This document shows positions 34,906 to 47,400 of a stretch of DNA of 64,000 nt, one piece after another. Positions within the stretch are counted from its first letter, which is position 1. Each line of letters starts with the position of its first letter. Position numbers and translations under genes: made by a program. The notes under the pieces are model-generated. The model did not search any database. It was not told the DNA's origin and saw only the letters and a list, made by a program, of their open reading frames with translations. Location of the stretch: the NCBI GenBank assembly GCA_027943335.1, contig BSBK01008418.1, positions 39,642 through 103,641 on the forward strand, written 5' to 3'. This stretch comes from Chamaecyparis obtusa. Lineage: Eukaryota; Streptophyta; Pinopsida; Cupressales; Cupressaceae.

Positions 34906-37291
34906 ATGGCTCCGCGGAGTCGTCAAGTTCGATCCGGGAGAAGAGGTAAGTGTTTTTACAACTTATCATGCCTCTTATTTGTTTTAAAATTTTAGTTTTG
35001 TCGCAATTTGTTTTTGTTTAAATTTGTTTTGTTCAAATTTGTTTTTGTTTAAATTTGTTGTGTAATCAATATTTTAAAATGTAGTTTTTTTAATTGTCAA
35101 GAAGAAATAATCTCCCTCCACCAAACCTTTCGTCTCCTCATGAAGAACCAAATGAAGAACCGAATGAAGAAAGAAATGAAGAAAATGAACCTCAATTGCC
35201 TCCACCAATCGAGAAACCTCCTCCTGGAACACAACAAAATTTGTTGAACCAAATTGAAAGAGAGCAAAAAGAATTAGAATCTTTAATTAATAGGTTAAAA
35301 GATTATAGTGGTACAAATCCCGGAAGGGAAAGAATTGAAAAATCATTGGAAGCAATCTTGACCCACGTAAGCGCAGTTAGTGGGCAAATTAATATATGAT
35401 AGGATAAAATAGAAGAACAAAAACAATATTATGCAAATAAATTATCTTAGGTAGACATAAAAAAGAAAAAAATCACAAAAGATGACATTTGCCAGCTATT
35501 TAAAAAATCAGGGGACGTAAATACTCTTAGAACTACAACAAGGAGGTTCCCAATTCATTGGTGCATAAATGAAGACATTAAAAACAATTTTTGGGAGAGA
35601 TAGTGGATGGTCTTTGATTCTCCTCCTTGTAACAATCATGAGGTTCCTATATATTTCTTGAGGAAACTCTATTACGAGTTTATACTCAAGCAGGTCCCAA
35701 ATTATTTTGACATGCTGGATTCTCAGGGTAGAGGAGGGGGTTCATCATTTGATCAAGCAGGGGCACATCGTGACCCTAATGCACCTAGGGTTGTTAGTGG
35801 CAAGCCACCATTGGATCATGTTATTATTCCTTCCATTGTGAAGGAACATGTAGAGGCAGACACACTAGGCATGATTAGTGCTCTGACACAGACTCTCATT
35901 CAATGTGCCACTCCTTTAGTTGAGGGTGACTATGGTCAATCCTCAAGGGGGCATATTTGTCGGTCATGTGGATGCTTGTGCACATTTGGTACTAGCGAGA
36001 GAGAGTAAGAGGATTCTGGATTGATGACTAATAACTTTCTAAATATGACATTTGGCTTTGACACACAGGTAAATATTTCCAAGTTCATTAAATTGCTTTG
36101 ATCATATTTCATTTATAAAAGAATAACTATTTAATTTAGTATCTATTGTTTATGATGAAAATTTAGGGCAAGAGTGTCAGTGGCGGTGGTGGTGGCAGTG
36201 GAAGTGGTAATGATCCTAATGTCCCCTTTTACACATCATCATCAATTGCACAAGTATGTATCGAATAAAACATTTAATTAACATATTTGATTATTATGTA
36301 ATTATATGAATAATTGTATCCTAACTTATTGTGCATGTGCATTAGATGTGCACTGGTGGACCATCGATGTTCACAACAGACAGGGAAGGGCATCGTGCAA
36401 CTTTCCTTGAGGTATCTTTATTTGCATATTAATTGGATTTACTTGATCATATTTAATTAATGAATGAATGACTAAATTACTAGAAAAATTATGATCAAAA
36501 TCCAGAGGCATGATGATTACATTCTTTCACCTAGGTTTGTGAGGTCACCATTGCGTCCACATGTATACATGTGATAATGCATTATAATTAACATGTCAGT
36601 AGTACGTTCTTATATGAATGGTTATCTTATAATTTTCCATGTACATGTGCACTAGTTGAATGTCAGAGCTTCAACTTCAACACTGCACACCGGAGGACGC
36701 AGTGGAACCTTCACGGAGGTATCATTTACTCATTAGTAGAGTTGTAAAAAATATATGTAATCTTGATAACTACATAATTTAATTTTTTTGTTTCATTTTC
36801 AACTTTTGACATCAGAGAATCCTCCTTCTGTCCGTGATACTTTGGATCGTAGAGTAGCTGCAGCAGTAGCTAGTTCTAAAGCACTGACTGAGGTATGAAA
36901 GAGATCACTTAACTTTAATTATTATTTTCATAGTTTGTATTGAATTTTATAATGATATCCATGTATGTATTTTAATTATTATTTTGATCATTGTTGTAGG
37001 GACTTATGACTCCAGATCGCCAGCATGCGCCTTCGGTGGATGAACATAATGACTATTTGCTAGTGGTAAGCTAATATTCAATTTTATGTCATTGTATGAT
37101 TCAATTTTGATGTATATTAGTTATCTCTATCTAAATTTTTTTTTTATCAGGTCGAGCTACAGAAGAGTCTAGACAGGAGGACGAGTGAGCGCACTCGGAA
37201 GACTACGGCATCCACTACATCTCCATTGATGCGACGATCGAAGAAAGCTCAGGATTTGTTTTCTTCCCCTAGTGGGAAAGGACTAGATTAG
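34906..37291 (+). pseudogene. Multi-exon element gene, function unknown (left gene)
   Basis: Proposed exons: 34906-34945 (MAPRSRQVRSGRR), 35102-36068, 36167-36253, 36346-36411, 36656-36718, 36818-36892, 37000-37065 and 37151-37291. Exons 3 to 8 are 87, 66, 63, 75, 66 and 141 bp, all multiples of three. Every visible intron after exon 2 is phase 0, with GT-AG borders and 85-244 bp length. The long exon encodes a P/E-rich start (EEPNEEPNEERNEEN), a coiled coil (LLNQIEREQKELESLINRLK) and a basic/aromatic region (RRFPIHWCINEDIKNNFWER). The short exons are G/S-rich and basic. In-frame stops are TGA 35397, TAG 35400, 35448 and 35601, and TAA 36006. Joining exon 1 to exon 2 is off by one base, so exon 1 is tentative. 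No match to a known transposase. Confidence 0.6.
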
Positions 37292-37691
37292 GGATATGGA
37301 TTGTATTCCTATATGGCATTAGTGGACATATTTTTTGTATATTGTATCAGTGATACGTTGTACATCCATTTGGCTTTGAGGAAGCTAGTTTTACTGTATT
37401 GAATATATTCAATGTATGACATTATTGGACATATATATTTGACTTCATGCCCTACGAATATATATTTTTTATGTTTTAGGTATGAAATTCATGTGTTTGG
37501 TGTATTGATGTATACTAAATTATGTTTATGATCATGTCTTTGCTTTGTAAATTTCCCATGCCTTATAGTTATGCTTGTATGTTTAACTTGCTGACTGTGC
37601 TACAAATGCCAATCATTGTCCTCAATAACAGTCAATTCCTTAACTGTAATAATAACAAAAGTAATGAAATGAATGCATAAATGTATAAATA
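37292..37691 (+). other. Probable 3' UTR of the left gene; nothing else seen
   Basis: AT-rich sequence after the stop at 37289-37291, with no ORF. It ends at the TAATA duplication of the solo LTR. Confidence 0.4.
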
Positions 37692-37696
37692 TAATA

Positions 37697-40403
37697 TGTA
37701 AGAAGCCTAAGTGGCTCTTGTTCTTGCAATGATAATTTTTTAAACAAATTCTGACAAATCTGGATACTAATACTTCAACAATTTATTTATAGCTTGGTTG
37801 AAAATTTGATGCAAATAGGTAGGTTAGATTGGGGTTATTTTATAAATAAAGTGTTCTTGGTTTCCTCAAAGGTGTTCCTTACCCAAGTGGCCCCAAGTGC
37901 CAATATGCCACTAACCTATCAATTTGACTTCTCCCAACTCCCTTACTATTATAGGGATTCAATATGGCTTAAAATATGACTCCAGCAATGTTCAAGTGGT
38001 TCTTGAAGTCCTACTCCAAGATCTTACCCTCAATCCACACTCTAGGCTCTCTATCCTTGTAGCCTTAACCAGTGAGTTTTTCCCAAATAACTCTTAGTTT
38101 TCCCAAAACACTTCCAAAATAAATTACATATTCAAACACCTTTTATGGTTTTACAAAACATATCTTAGAATTAGGTAGGGTTAATTTGGAACACAAGCCC
38201 CAAAAACTGCTGCTCCACTTTCCTTCATAGACCTAATAGGTCACTTTTACAAAGGAACCCTATTACAGAATTAACACCCAACCTTGCCACTTTTCATAGC
38301 ATGTTAATATGGTCCCAATTAGAGAAATTTGGAGTCAATTGGATCCTATAGGCTTTCTATACCCAAAAGCCCCAAATTGCTCCCTCTAGGCCTTCAAAAC
38401 TAGGGCCTTCTTAAAAACAACTCAAAACTCATTTCTAGAACTCCTCCTTTTGGATTCACCTTTCATTTGACATATACTTCTTCTGTTTCAAATAAAATTA
38501 TACCCTTGTTAAGGAGGATCCTTTGCTGCTACACTTGTGGCATCAATTTTGTGCCCTTTTCCCACTCTTCCTCATGGTGTACACCCACTAAAACAACTTC
38601 TCCTACATCCAAATGGTTAGTAACATCATACATATGTTACATAGGGTCCATTCAATGAGAAAAATCAATTACATTCATTCAATGGCCCATTATATCATCA
38701 AAAAGACCAAAATGGAGTTATTTCAATGCACCAAAATGACCACCTAAAACAACTTTCCAAATCTGAAGCAAAATAGATTATATAATCATTCAATATAGAT
38801 GAAAAATTATGTTATGATGTTATTATATCACCCACAATTCTGTTCCAAACTCAAAACAATCAACCAAACATCAAAAAAACAAGATTTTGCAAGGAAAAAC
38901 TTGAATTTTTATTGAATTTATGAATATGTCTATACAGTCTGTACCTTCTCTCTTCCGAGCATTAAATAAACTTCCTATCAACTTCCTCAACCAATCTAGG
39001 TTGGTTGGAAGGCTTAGTTAAGTCTAAAAACATTAAAACACCATTTTCCCTCCTAAATGCTCATAACTGTTGGGATTCAAATATTTGAATTTCCAACTTA
39101 CATTTGATTGCATATTAATATTAAAAACTTATTAACTTCTATCCCAATTAATTTATTATTTCTTCTATGACCTAATTGACTCCCCTAAACAACTTTAGAT
39201 CCCATTTGGCACTATTGGCCACCCTTACATTATTTTGGTCCTAAGTCCTTTGCCAGGACTTCTAGGACTTATAATATTTAAATTAAATTGTTTATTAGAT
39301 ATTGTCATTATTGGCCTCAATATATCCCAATTCACTTTTAGGAATTCTTTAGATCCACTAACTCCATTTGGTTCCAAGGTGGACTTAGGTGTTTGGAGAG
39401 GTGCTCCTACACCAAAATTCTTCATTTAAATTTCAAGACATTCGATAAATTGAAACTCCACGTTCATTATTATAATTTCTAATATTTCATAATCTCCTCA
39501 AATTAAAATAACATTCATGCACCTGTTATTTCATCTGCTATGACTGAAAGTATAATCTCCAGCTGAAATTGCTCACGCAAGTTCTGTTATTGAATTTGTG
39601 GCTGCTGGAATGTAATAGCAAAGCATCAACTCACACACCCGATAATGTTATCAAACCTGCGCCTGCTGGGAAGAACCATTTGTAGAAGACTTATGCCTGG
39701 CAGAGAATTAAAAGACCCTATGATTATGATAATTAAGTCTGGTCGCCGCAGTCTCTATATTAAAACATTCGAACAACAAACCTCCTATCATTAATTCACA
39801 TCACTACCAGAAACGCACCCAAATTTGCTAGCCACCCACCACTTTTGAAACTCAATGGCATTCTTAGTATTATTCGATGGCACAAGACTCCATCTCACAA
39901 AACAGTGCTTGGAAGAATGAACATTCTTCTTTGCAATTAAACCCTAGTCTCCTTAGCATTTCAAACCATTACAGAATTCTCCATTTCATCAAAATATAAC
40001 ATAATCAATGAAATCCATTTTCACAAGTCAAAGGCTTTTTAAGAAAAAACATCAATCTTCTTCATCACACCAAACTCCAGCTTTAAATACACACTTCTTA
40101 CTTAAGTGCCTTGAAGCATCAAGCACACACTTTTTAATTAGAACATAAAGTAACATGATAATAAATTAAGCCAAGCTTAATTGTATAAGATATGAAGACG
40201 GATGTACATTATGAACCCAACTGAAGAAGAATGAAGATCAAATCGAAATCCAACTGCCTTGCCTAAAATAGGAGCCACTAACTGACTTACTATAAATAGT
40301 AAGTGCACACAAAGATCCCCTAAACATTCCATCAGCTCACAAGAATCGCATTAATGAACTGACAATAGCAAGCACAGGTACTTGCTAAATTGGGGACATT
40401 ACA
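37697..40403 (+). mobile_element. Solo LTR, 2.7 kb, inside the TIR element
   Basis: Starts TGTAAGAAGCC and ends GGGGACATTACA, so the termini are an inverted TGTAA/TTACA. It is flanked by the 5-bp duplication TAATA (37692-37696 and 40404-40408). A TATA-like CTATAAATAG is at 40293, about 110 bp before the end, as expected for an LTR promoter. No internal element sequence or second LTR is present. The interior has no credible ORF. A Gypsy-type origin is likely from the length but not shown. Confidence 0.78.
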
Positions 40404-40411
40404 TAATATAA

Positions 40412-40505
40412 GGATTCTTGGGGTACCCTAATGTTGGCAAGATTTCTTTTATTAATAATATTACTATGACAGATGTGGATGTGCAACCTTATGCTTTTAC
40501 AAACT
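40412..40505 (+). pseudogene. NOG1: Exon fragment of a NOG1-type nucleolar GTPase
   Basis: One frame reads [15 protein letters not shown] then [11 protein letters not shown] before a stop (TAA 40505). The first is the GTPase P-loop (G-x-PNVGK-x-S) in the exact form found in NOG1, and [10 protein letters not shown] is the downstream switch region typical of that family. NOG1 acts in 60S ribosome assembly in the nucleolus. Only about 30 codons are present, lying just right of the solo LTR's duplication, so this is a captured piece and not a gene. The family call rests on this motif pair alone. Confidence 0.72.
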
Positions 40506-40584
40506 AACTTCTAATTGTCCCCTAATTGACTGATTGTTAATGACAAACACTAGAATACATATTTGCACTCATCCTACTGCTCAC

Positions 40585-43500
40585 CCCGAAGTCGTCGGTG
40601 TCATTTGAATGACTGTGTGTGCCAAAAAAGGTTGTCAGTAGCATTTATCTGACCATTCAAAGTTGTTGGAACAAACAGTTCGATGCTACGACTGACGGTT
40701 TGAAAGATACGCAACATTGGCCATTTCAGTTGAGGAACACTTTGAGTTATGACACCGACTAAGAATGTGTTGCCGAATTTAAAAGAAGTTGAATCTCTGA
40801 AAATTGAGATAGGCTTTTGTAGGCCCCGACAACATGGTCACATAGCACCTAACAGATAGATTCTACCTCACACGAGCTCTGAGATATGACCCCACAAAGA
40901 TCATTGATTTCATGCTTAAGAGACCTTGAGGGACACTTCAGCACGGAGTCGTCGGTGGGGTTCGAATGACTATGCATGGTGAACAAGGTTGCCACTAGCG
41001 TTTACTCGGCCATTCAGAGTTGTTGGAATAGATGGTTCAATGCTACGACCGACAGTTCAAAAGATACACAACGTTGGTCGTTTCAACTGAGGAACACTAT
41101 GAGTTCTGACACTGACCGAGAATGTGTTGCCGAATTTAAAATAAGTTGAATCTCTAAAAACTGAGACGGGCTTTTGTAGGCCCTGGCAACACGATCCTGT
41201 AGCACTTGATGGATTGATTCTACATTGCACTAGCTTTGAGATATGACCCCGCAAATATCATCGATTTCATGCTTAAGGGACCTTGAGGGACACTTCAGCA
41301 TGGAGTTGTTAGCGGGGATCAAACGAATGTGGGTGCCGAATGAGATTTCCATTAGCATTTACTCGGCCATCTAGAGTTGTTGGAACTGATGGTTTGATGC
41401 TATGACTGACGGTTAGAAAGATATGCAACATTGACCGTTTCAAGTGAGGAACACTTTGAGTTCTGACACCAACCAAGAATGTGTTGCCAAATTTTTAAAA
41501 AGTTTAATCTCTAAAAATTGAGATAGGCTTTTGTAGACCCCAGCAAAATAGTCCTATAGCACCTATTGGATCTATTCTACCTCACACGAGCTCTGAGATA
41601 TAACCCTGCAAAGATCACCGATTTCATGCTTAAGGGACCTTGAGAGACACTTCAGCACGGAGTCGTCGACGGGGATCAAACGACTGTGGGTAAAAAATGA
41701 GGTTACCACTAGCATTTACCCAGCCATCTAAAGCTATTAGAACTGATGGTTTGATGCTATGACTGACAGTTGGAAAGATACGCAACGTTGGCCATTTCAG
41801 TTGAGGAACACTTTGAATTCTGACACCGATCGAGAATGTGTTGCCGAATTTAAAATAAGTTGAATCTCTAAAAATTGAGATAGGCTTTTGTAGGCCCTAG
41901 AAACATAGTATTGTAGCACCTAATGGATTGATTCTACGTTGTACGAGCTCCAAGATATGACCCCACAAAGATCATTGATTTCATGCTTAAGGGACCTTGA
42001 GTGACACTTCAGCATGGAGTCGTCGGTGGGCATCGAACGACTGTGGGTGTCGAATGAGGTTGCCACTAGTGTTTACCCGGCCATCTAAAGCTATTGGAAC
42101 TAACGGTTCGATGCTATGACGGACAGTTAGAAAGATACGCAATGTTGACCGTTTCAGCTGAGGAACACTTTAAGTTCTGACACCGACCAAGAATGTGTTG
42201 CCAAATTTAAAATAAGTTGAATCTCTAAAAAATGAGATAGGCTTTTGTAGGCCCTAGAAACACGATCTCGTAGCACCTTATAGATTGATTCTACATCTCA
42301 CGAGCTCTGAGATATGACCCCACAAAGATCACCGATTTCATGCTTAAGGGACCTTGAGGGACACTTCAGCACGTAATCGTTGGCGGGGTTCGAACGACTA
42401 TGCATGGTGAACAAGGTTGCCACTAGCATTTACCTGGCCATTCAAAGCTATTGGAACTAACGGTTTGATGCTATGACCGACAGTTGGAAAGATACGCAAC
42501 ATTGGTCATTTCAGCTGAGGAACACTTTGAGTTCTAACACCGACTGAGAATGTGTTGCCGAATTTAAAATAAGTTGAATCTCTAAAAAATGAGATAGGCT
42601 TTTGTAGGCCCTAGCAACACAATCTTGTAGCACCTAACGGATTGATTCTATCTCACACGAGCTCTGAGATATGATCCCACAAAGATCACTAATTTCATGC
42701 TCAAGGGACCTTGAGGGACACTTCAGCATGGAGTCGTCGGTGGGGATCGAACGAATGTGGGTGTCGAATGAGGTTGCCACTAGCATTTACCCAGCCATCC
42801 GGAGCTATTGGAACTGACAATTTGATGCTACGACTGACGGTTAGAAAGATACGCAATATTGACCATTTCAACTAAGGAACACTTTGAGTTCTGACACCGA
42901 CCGAGAATGTGTTGCCAAATTTAAAAGAAGTTGAATCTCTAAAAATTGAGATAGGCTTTTGTAGGCCCCCACAACATGGTCTTGTAGCACCTAATGGATC
43001 AATTCTACCTCACACGAGCTCTGAGATATGACCCCACAAAGATCACTGATTTCATGCTTAAGGGACCTTGAGGGACACTTCAGCACGGAGTCATCAGCGG
43101 GGATTGAATGACTGTGGGTGCCTAACGAGGTTGCCACTAGCATTTACCCAGCCATCTAGAGCTGTTGGAACTGATGGTTTGATGCTACGACTAACGGTTG
43201 GAAAGATACACAACGTTGGTCATTTCAGCTGAGGAACACTTTGAGTTCTGACACTGACCGAGAATGTGTTGCCAAATTTAAAATAAGCTGAATCTTTGAA
43301 AACTAAGATAAGATTTTGTAGGCCCTGGCAACATGGTCTCATAGCACCTAATGGATTGATTCTACATTGCACGAACTCTGAGATATGACCCTGCAAAGAT
43401 CGCTAATTTCATGCTTAAGGGACCTTGAGGGACACTTTAGCACGGAGTCGTCGGCGGGGATCGAACAACTGTGGGTGTCGAATGAGGTTTCCACTAGAAT

Positions 43501-46500
43501 TTACCAAGCCATTCAGAGCTATTGGAACTGACGGTTTGATGCTACGACTGACGGTTAGAAAGATACACAACGTTGACCGTTTGAGCTGAGGAACACTTTG
43601 AGTTCTCACGTCGACTGAGAATGTGTTGCCAAATGTAAAAGAAGTTGAATCTCTGAAAATTGATATAGGCTTTTGTAGGCCCCGACAACACGGTCCTATA
43701 GCACTTGATGGATTGATTCTACCTCACACGAGCTCTGAGATATGACCCCACAAAGATCATCAATTTCATGCTTAAGGGACCTTGAGGGACACTTCAGCAC
43801 GGAGTCATCGGCGGGGATCAAACGACTGTGGGTGCCGAATGAGGTTTTTAGTAGCATTTACCTAGCCATCCAGAGCTTTGGAAACTGACGATTTGATGCT
43901 ACGACTGACGGTTGGAAAGATACGCAACATTGGTCGTTTCAGCTCAGGAACACTTTGAGTTCTGACACCGACCGAGAATGTGTTACCAAATTTAAAATAA
44001 GTTGAATCTCTAAAAAATGAGAAAGGATTTTATAGGCTCTAGCAACATAGTCCTGTAGCACCTGATGGATCGATTCTATGTCACATGAGATCTGAGATAT
44101 GACCCCGCAAAGATCATCAATGTCATGCTTAAGGGACCTTGAGGGACACTTCAACACGGAGTCGTCGGTGGGGATCGAATGACTATGGATGCTAAATGAG
44201 GTTGCCACTAGCGTTTACCTAGCCATCCGGAGCTATTGGAACTGACAGTTTGATGCTATGACCGATGGTTAAAAAGATACGCAACATTGACCGTTTCAGC
44301 TGAGGAACACTTTGAGTTCTGACACCGACCGAGAATGTGTTGCCCAATTTAAAATAAGTTGAATCTTTGAAAACTGAGACAAGCTTTTGTAGGCTCTAGC
44401 AACATGGTCTCATAGCACCTGATGGATTGATTCTACGTCGCACGAACTCTGACATATGACCCCACAAAGATCACTGATTCCATGCTTAAGGGACCTTGAG
44501 AGACACTTCAGCATGGAGTCATCGGTGGGGATCGAATGACTATGGGTGGTGAATGAGGTTGACATTACCCGGCCATCCAGCGCTATTGGAACTGACGGTT
44601 TGATGCTACGACTGACGATTGGAAAGATACGCAATGTTGGCCATTTCAGCTGAGGAACACCTTAAGTTCTGACACCGACTGAGAATGTGTTGCCGATTTT
44701 AAACGAAGTTGAATCCCTCAAAATTGAGATAGGCTTTTGTAGGCCCTAGAAACACGGTCCTGTATCACCTAATAGATCGATTCTACCTCACACAAGCTGC
44801 GAGATATGACCCCGCAAAGATCATCGATTCCATGCTTAAGGGACCTTGAGGGACACTTCAGCACGGAGTCATCGGTAGGGATCGAATGACTATGGGTGTC
44901 GAATGAGGTTGCCACTAGTGTTTACCCAGCCATTCAAAGCTATTGGAACTAACAGTTCAATGCTACAACCAACGGTTGGAAAGATACGCAATGTTGGCCG
45001 TTTCAGCTGAGGAACACCTTAAGTTCTGACACCGACTGAGAATGTGTTGCCAATTTTAAATGAAGTTGAATCTCTCAAAACTAAGATAGGCTTTTGTAGG
45101 CCCCAGTAACATGGTCCCATATCACCTAATAGATTGATTCTACCTCACATGAGCTATGAGATATGACCCTGTAAAGATCATCGATTCCATGCTTAAGGGA
45201 CCTTGAGGGACACTTCAGCATGGAGTCGTCGGCGAGGATCGAACGACTGTGGGTGCTGAAAGAGGTTGCCACTAGTGTTTACCTAGCCATTCGGAGCTAT
45301 TGGAACTAACGGATTGATGCTACGACTGATGGTTGGAAAGATACGCAACGTTGGTCGTTTCAGCTGAGGAACATTTTAAGTTCTGACACCGACTGAGAAT
45401 GTGTTGCTGATTTTAAATGAAGTTGAATCTCTCAAAACTGAGACAGGCTTTTGTAGGCCTTGGCAACATAGTCCCATATCACCTGATAGATTGATTCTAC
45501 CTCACACAAGCTACGAGATATGACCCTACAAAGATCATTGATTCCATGCTTAAGGGACCTTGAGGGACACTTCAGCATGGAGTCGTCGGTGGGGATCAAA
45601 TGACTATGGGTGCCGAATGAGGTTGCCACTAGAATTTACCTAGCCATCCAGAGCTATTGGAACTGATGGTTTGATGCTATGACTGATGGTTGGAAAGATA
45701 TGCAATGTTGGCTGTTTCAGCTGAGGAACACTTTAAGTTCTGACACCGACTGAGAATGTGTTGCCAATTTTAAACAAAGTTGAATCTCTAAAAACTGAGA
45801 TAGGCTTTTGTAGGCCTCGGAAACATGGTCTCGTATCACCTAATAGATTGATTCTACCTCACACAAGCTGTGAGATATGACCCCGCAAAGATCATCGATT
45901 CCATGCTTAAGGGACCTTGAGGAACACTTCAGCATGGAGTCGTCGACGGGGATTCAACCATTGTGGGTGCCGAATGAGGTTTCCACTAGCGTTTACCTGG
46001 CCATTCAGAGCTATTGGAACTAACGGTTTGATGCTATGACCAATAGTTGGAAAGATATGCAATGTTGGCCATTTCAGCTAAGGAACACCTTAAGTTCTGA
46101 CACCGACTGAGAATGTATTGCCGATTTTAAACAAAGTTGAATCTCTCAAAACCGAGATAGGATTTTTTAGGCCCCAGAAACATGGTCCCGTATCACCTAA
46201 AAAATTGATTCTACCTCGCATGAGCTATGAGATATGACCCCGCAAAGATCATCGATTCCATGCTTAAGGGACCTTGAGGGACACTTCAACACAGAGTCAT
46301 CGGTGGGGATCGAATGACTATGGGTGCCAAATGAGGTTGCCACTAGCATTTACCCAGCCATTCAGAGCTATTGGAACTGATGGTTTGATGCTATGACTGA
46401 TGGTTGGAAAGATACGCAATGTTGGTCATTTCAGCTGAGGAACACTTTGAGTTCTGACACCGACCGAGAATGTGTTGCCAATTTTAAACGAAGTTGAATC

Positions 46501-47400
46501 TCTCAAAATAGAGATAGGCTTTTGTAGGCCCTAGCAACATAGTCCTGTAGCACCTGATAGATTGATTCTACCTCACATGAGCTATGAGATATGACCCAGC
46601 AAAGATCATTGATTCCATACTTAAGGGACCTTGAGGGACACTTCAGCACGGAGTCGTCGACGGGGATCGAACGACTGTGGATGCTGAATAAGGTTGCCAC
46701 TAGCGTTTACCTAGCCATTCAGAGCTGTTGAAATTGATGATTCAATGCTATGACCGACGGTTGGAAAGATATGCAATGTTGGCCGTTTCAGCTAAGGAAC
46801 ACTTTAAGTTCTGACACTGACTGAGAATGTGTTTCTGATTTTAAACGAAGTTGAATCTCTCAAAACTGAGATACATTTTTGTAGGCCCCGGTAATGTGGT
46901 CCTGTATCACCTGATAGATCAATTCTACCTCAGATGAGGTACAAGATATGACCCCGCAAAGATCACTGATTCCATGCTTAAGGGACCTTAAGGGACACTT
47001 CAGCACGGAGTCGTCGGTAGGGATCGAATGACTGTGGGTGCCAAACAAGGTTGCCACTAGAGTTTACCTGGCCATTCAAAGCTGTTGGAACTGATGGTTT
47101 GATGCTATGATCGATGGTTGGAAAGATACGCAACATTGGTCATTTCAGCTGAGGAACACTTTGAGTTCTAACATCGACCGAGAATGTGTTGCCGAATTTA
47201 AATGAAATTGAATCTCTAAAAATTGAGATAGGCTTTTGTAGGCCCTGGCAATACGGTCTCATAGAAATTGATGGAACCATGCTACCTCGCATGAGCTCTG
47301 AGATACGACCTAACAAAGATCACCAATTTCATGCTTAAGGGACCTTGAGGGACACTTTAGCACGGAGTCATCGGCGGGGTTGGAATGACTGTGCATGGCA
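40585..47400. repeat. Tandem array, about 19 copies of a 357-bp unit
   Basis: The phrase GAGTCGTCGG (or a C/T variant) recurs at about 40591, 40948, 41303, 41660, 42018, 42374, 42731, 43089, 43446, 43802, 44160, 44519, 44868, 45226, 45584, 45939, 46296, 46653, 47011 and 47367, a mean spacing of about 357 bp. Units with ATTTCATGC occupy the first ten or so positions, units with ATTCCATGC the next eight, and the last unit returns to the first type. Differences between units are mainly C/T and G/A at CpG positions. Recurring minus-strand 65-codon frames (MATSF...) are a by-product of the repeat. Confidence 0.95.

Noticed and set aside
40585..47400. Recurring 65-89-codon minus-strand ORFs (MATSF...) in the array
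   Set aside because: They recur because the 357-bp DNA unit recurs, are broken differently in different units and match nothing known.
40585..47400. CRISPR-like or tRNA/rRNA array
   Set aside because: Units are contiguous 357-bp repeats without short spacers, in a plant genome; no rRNA or tRNA features are visible.
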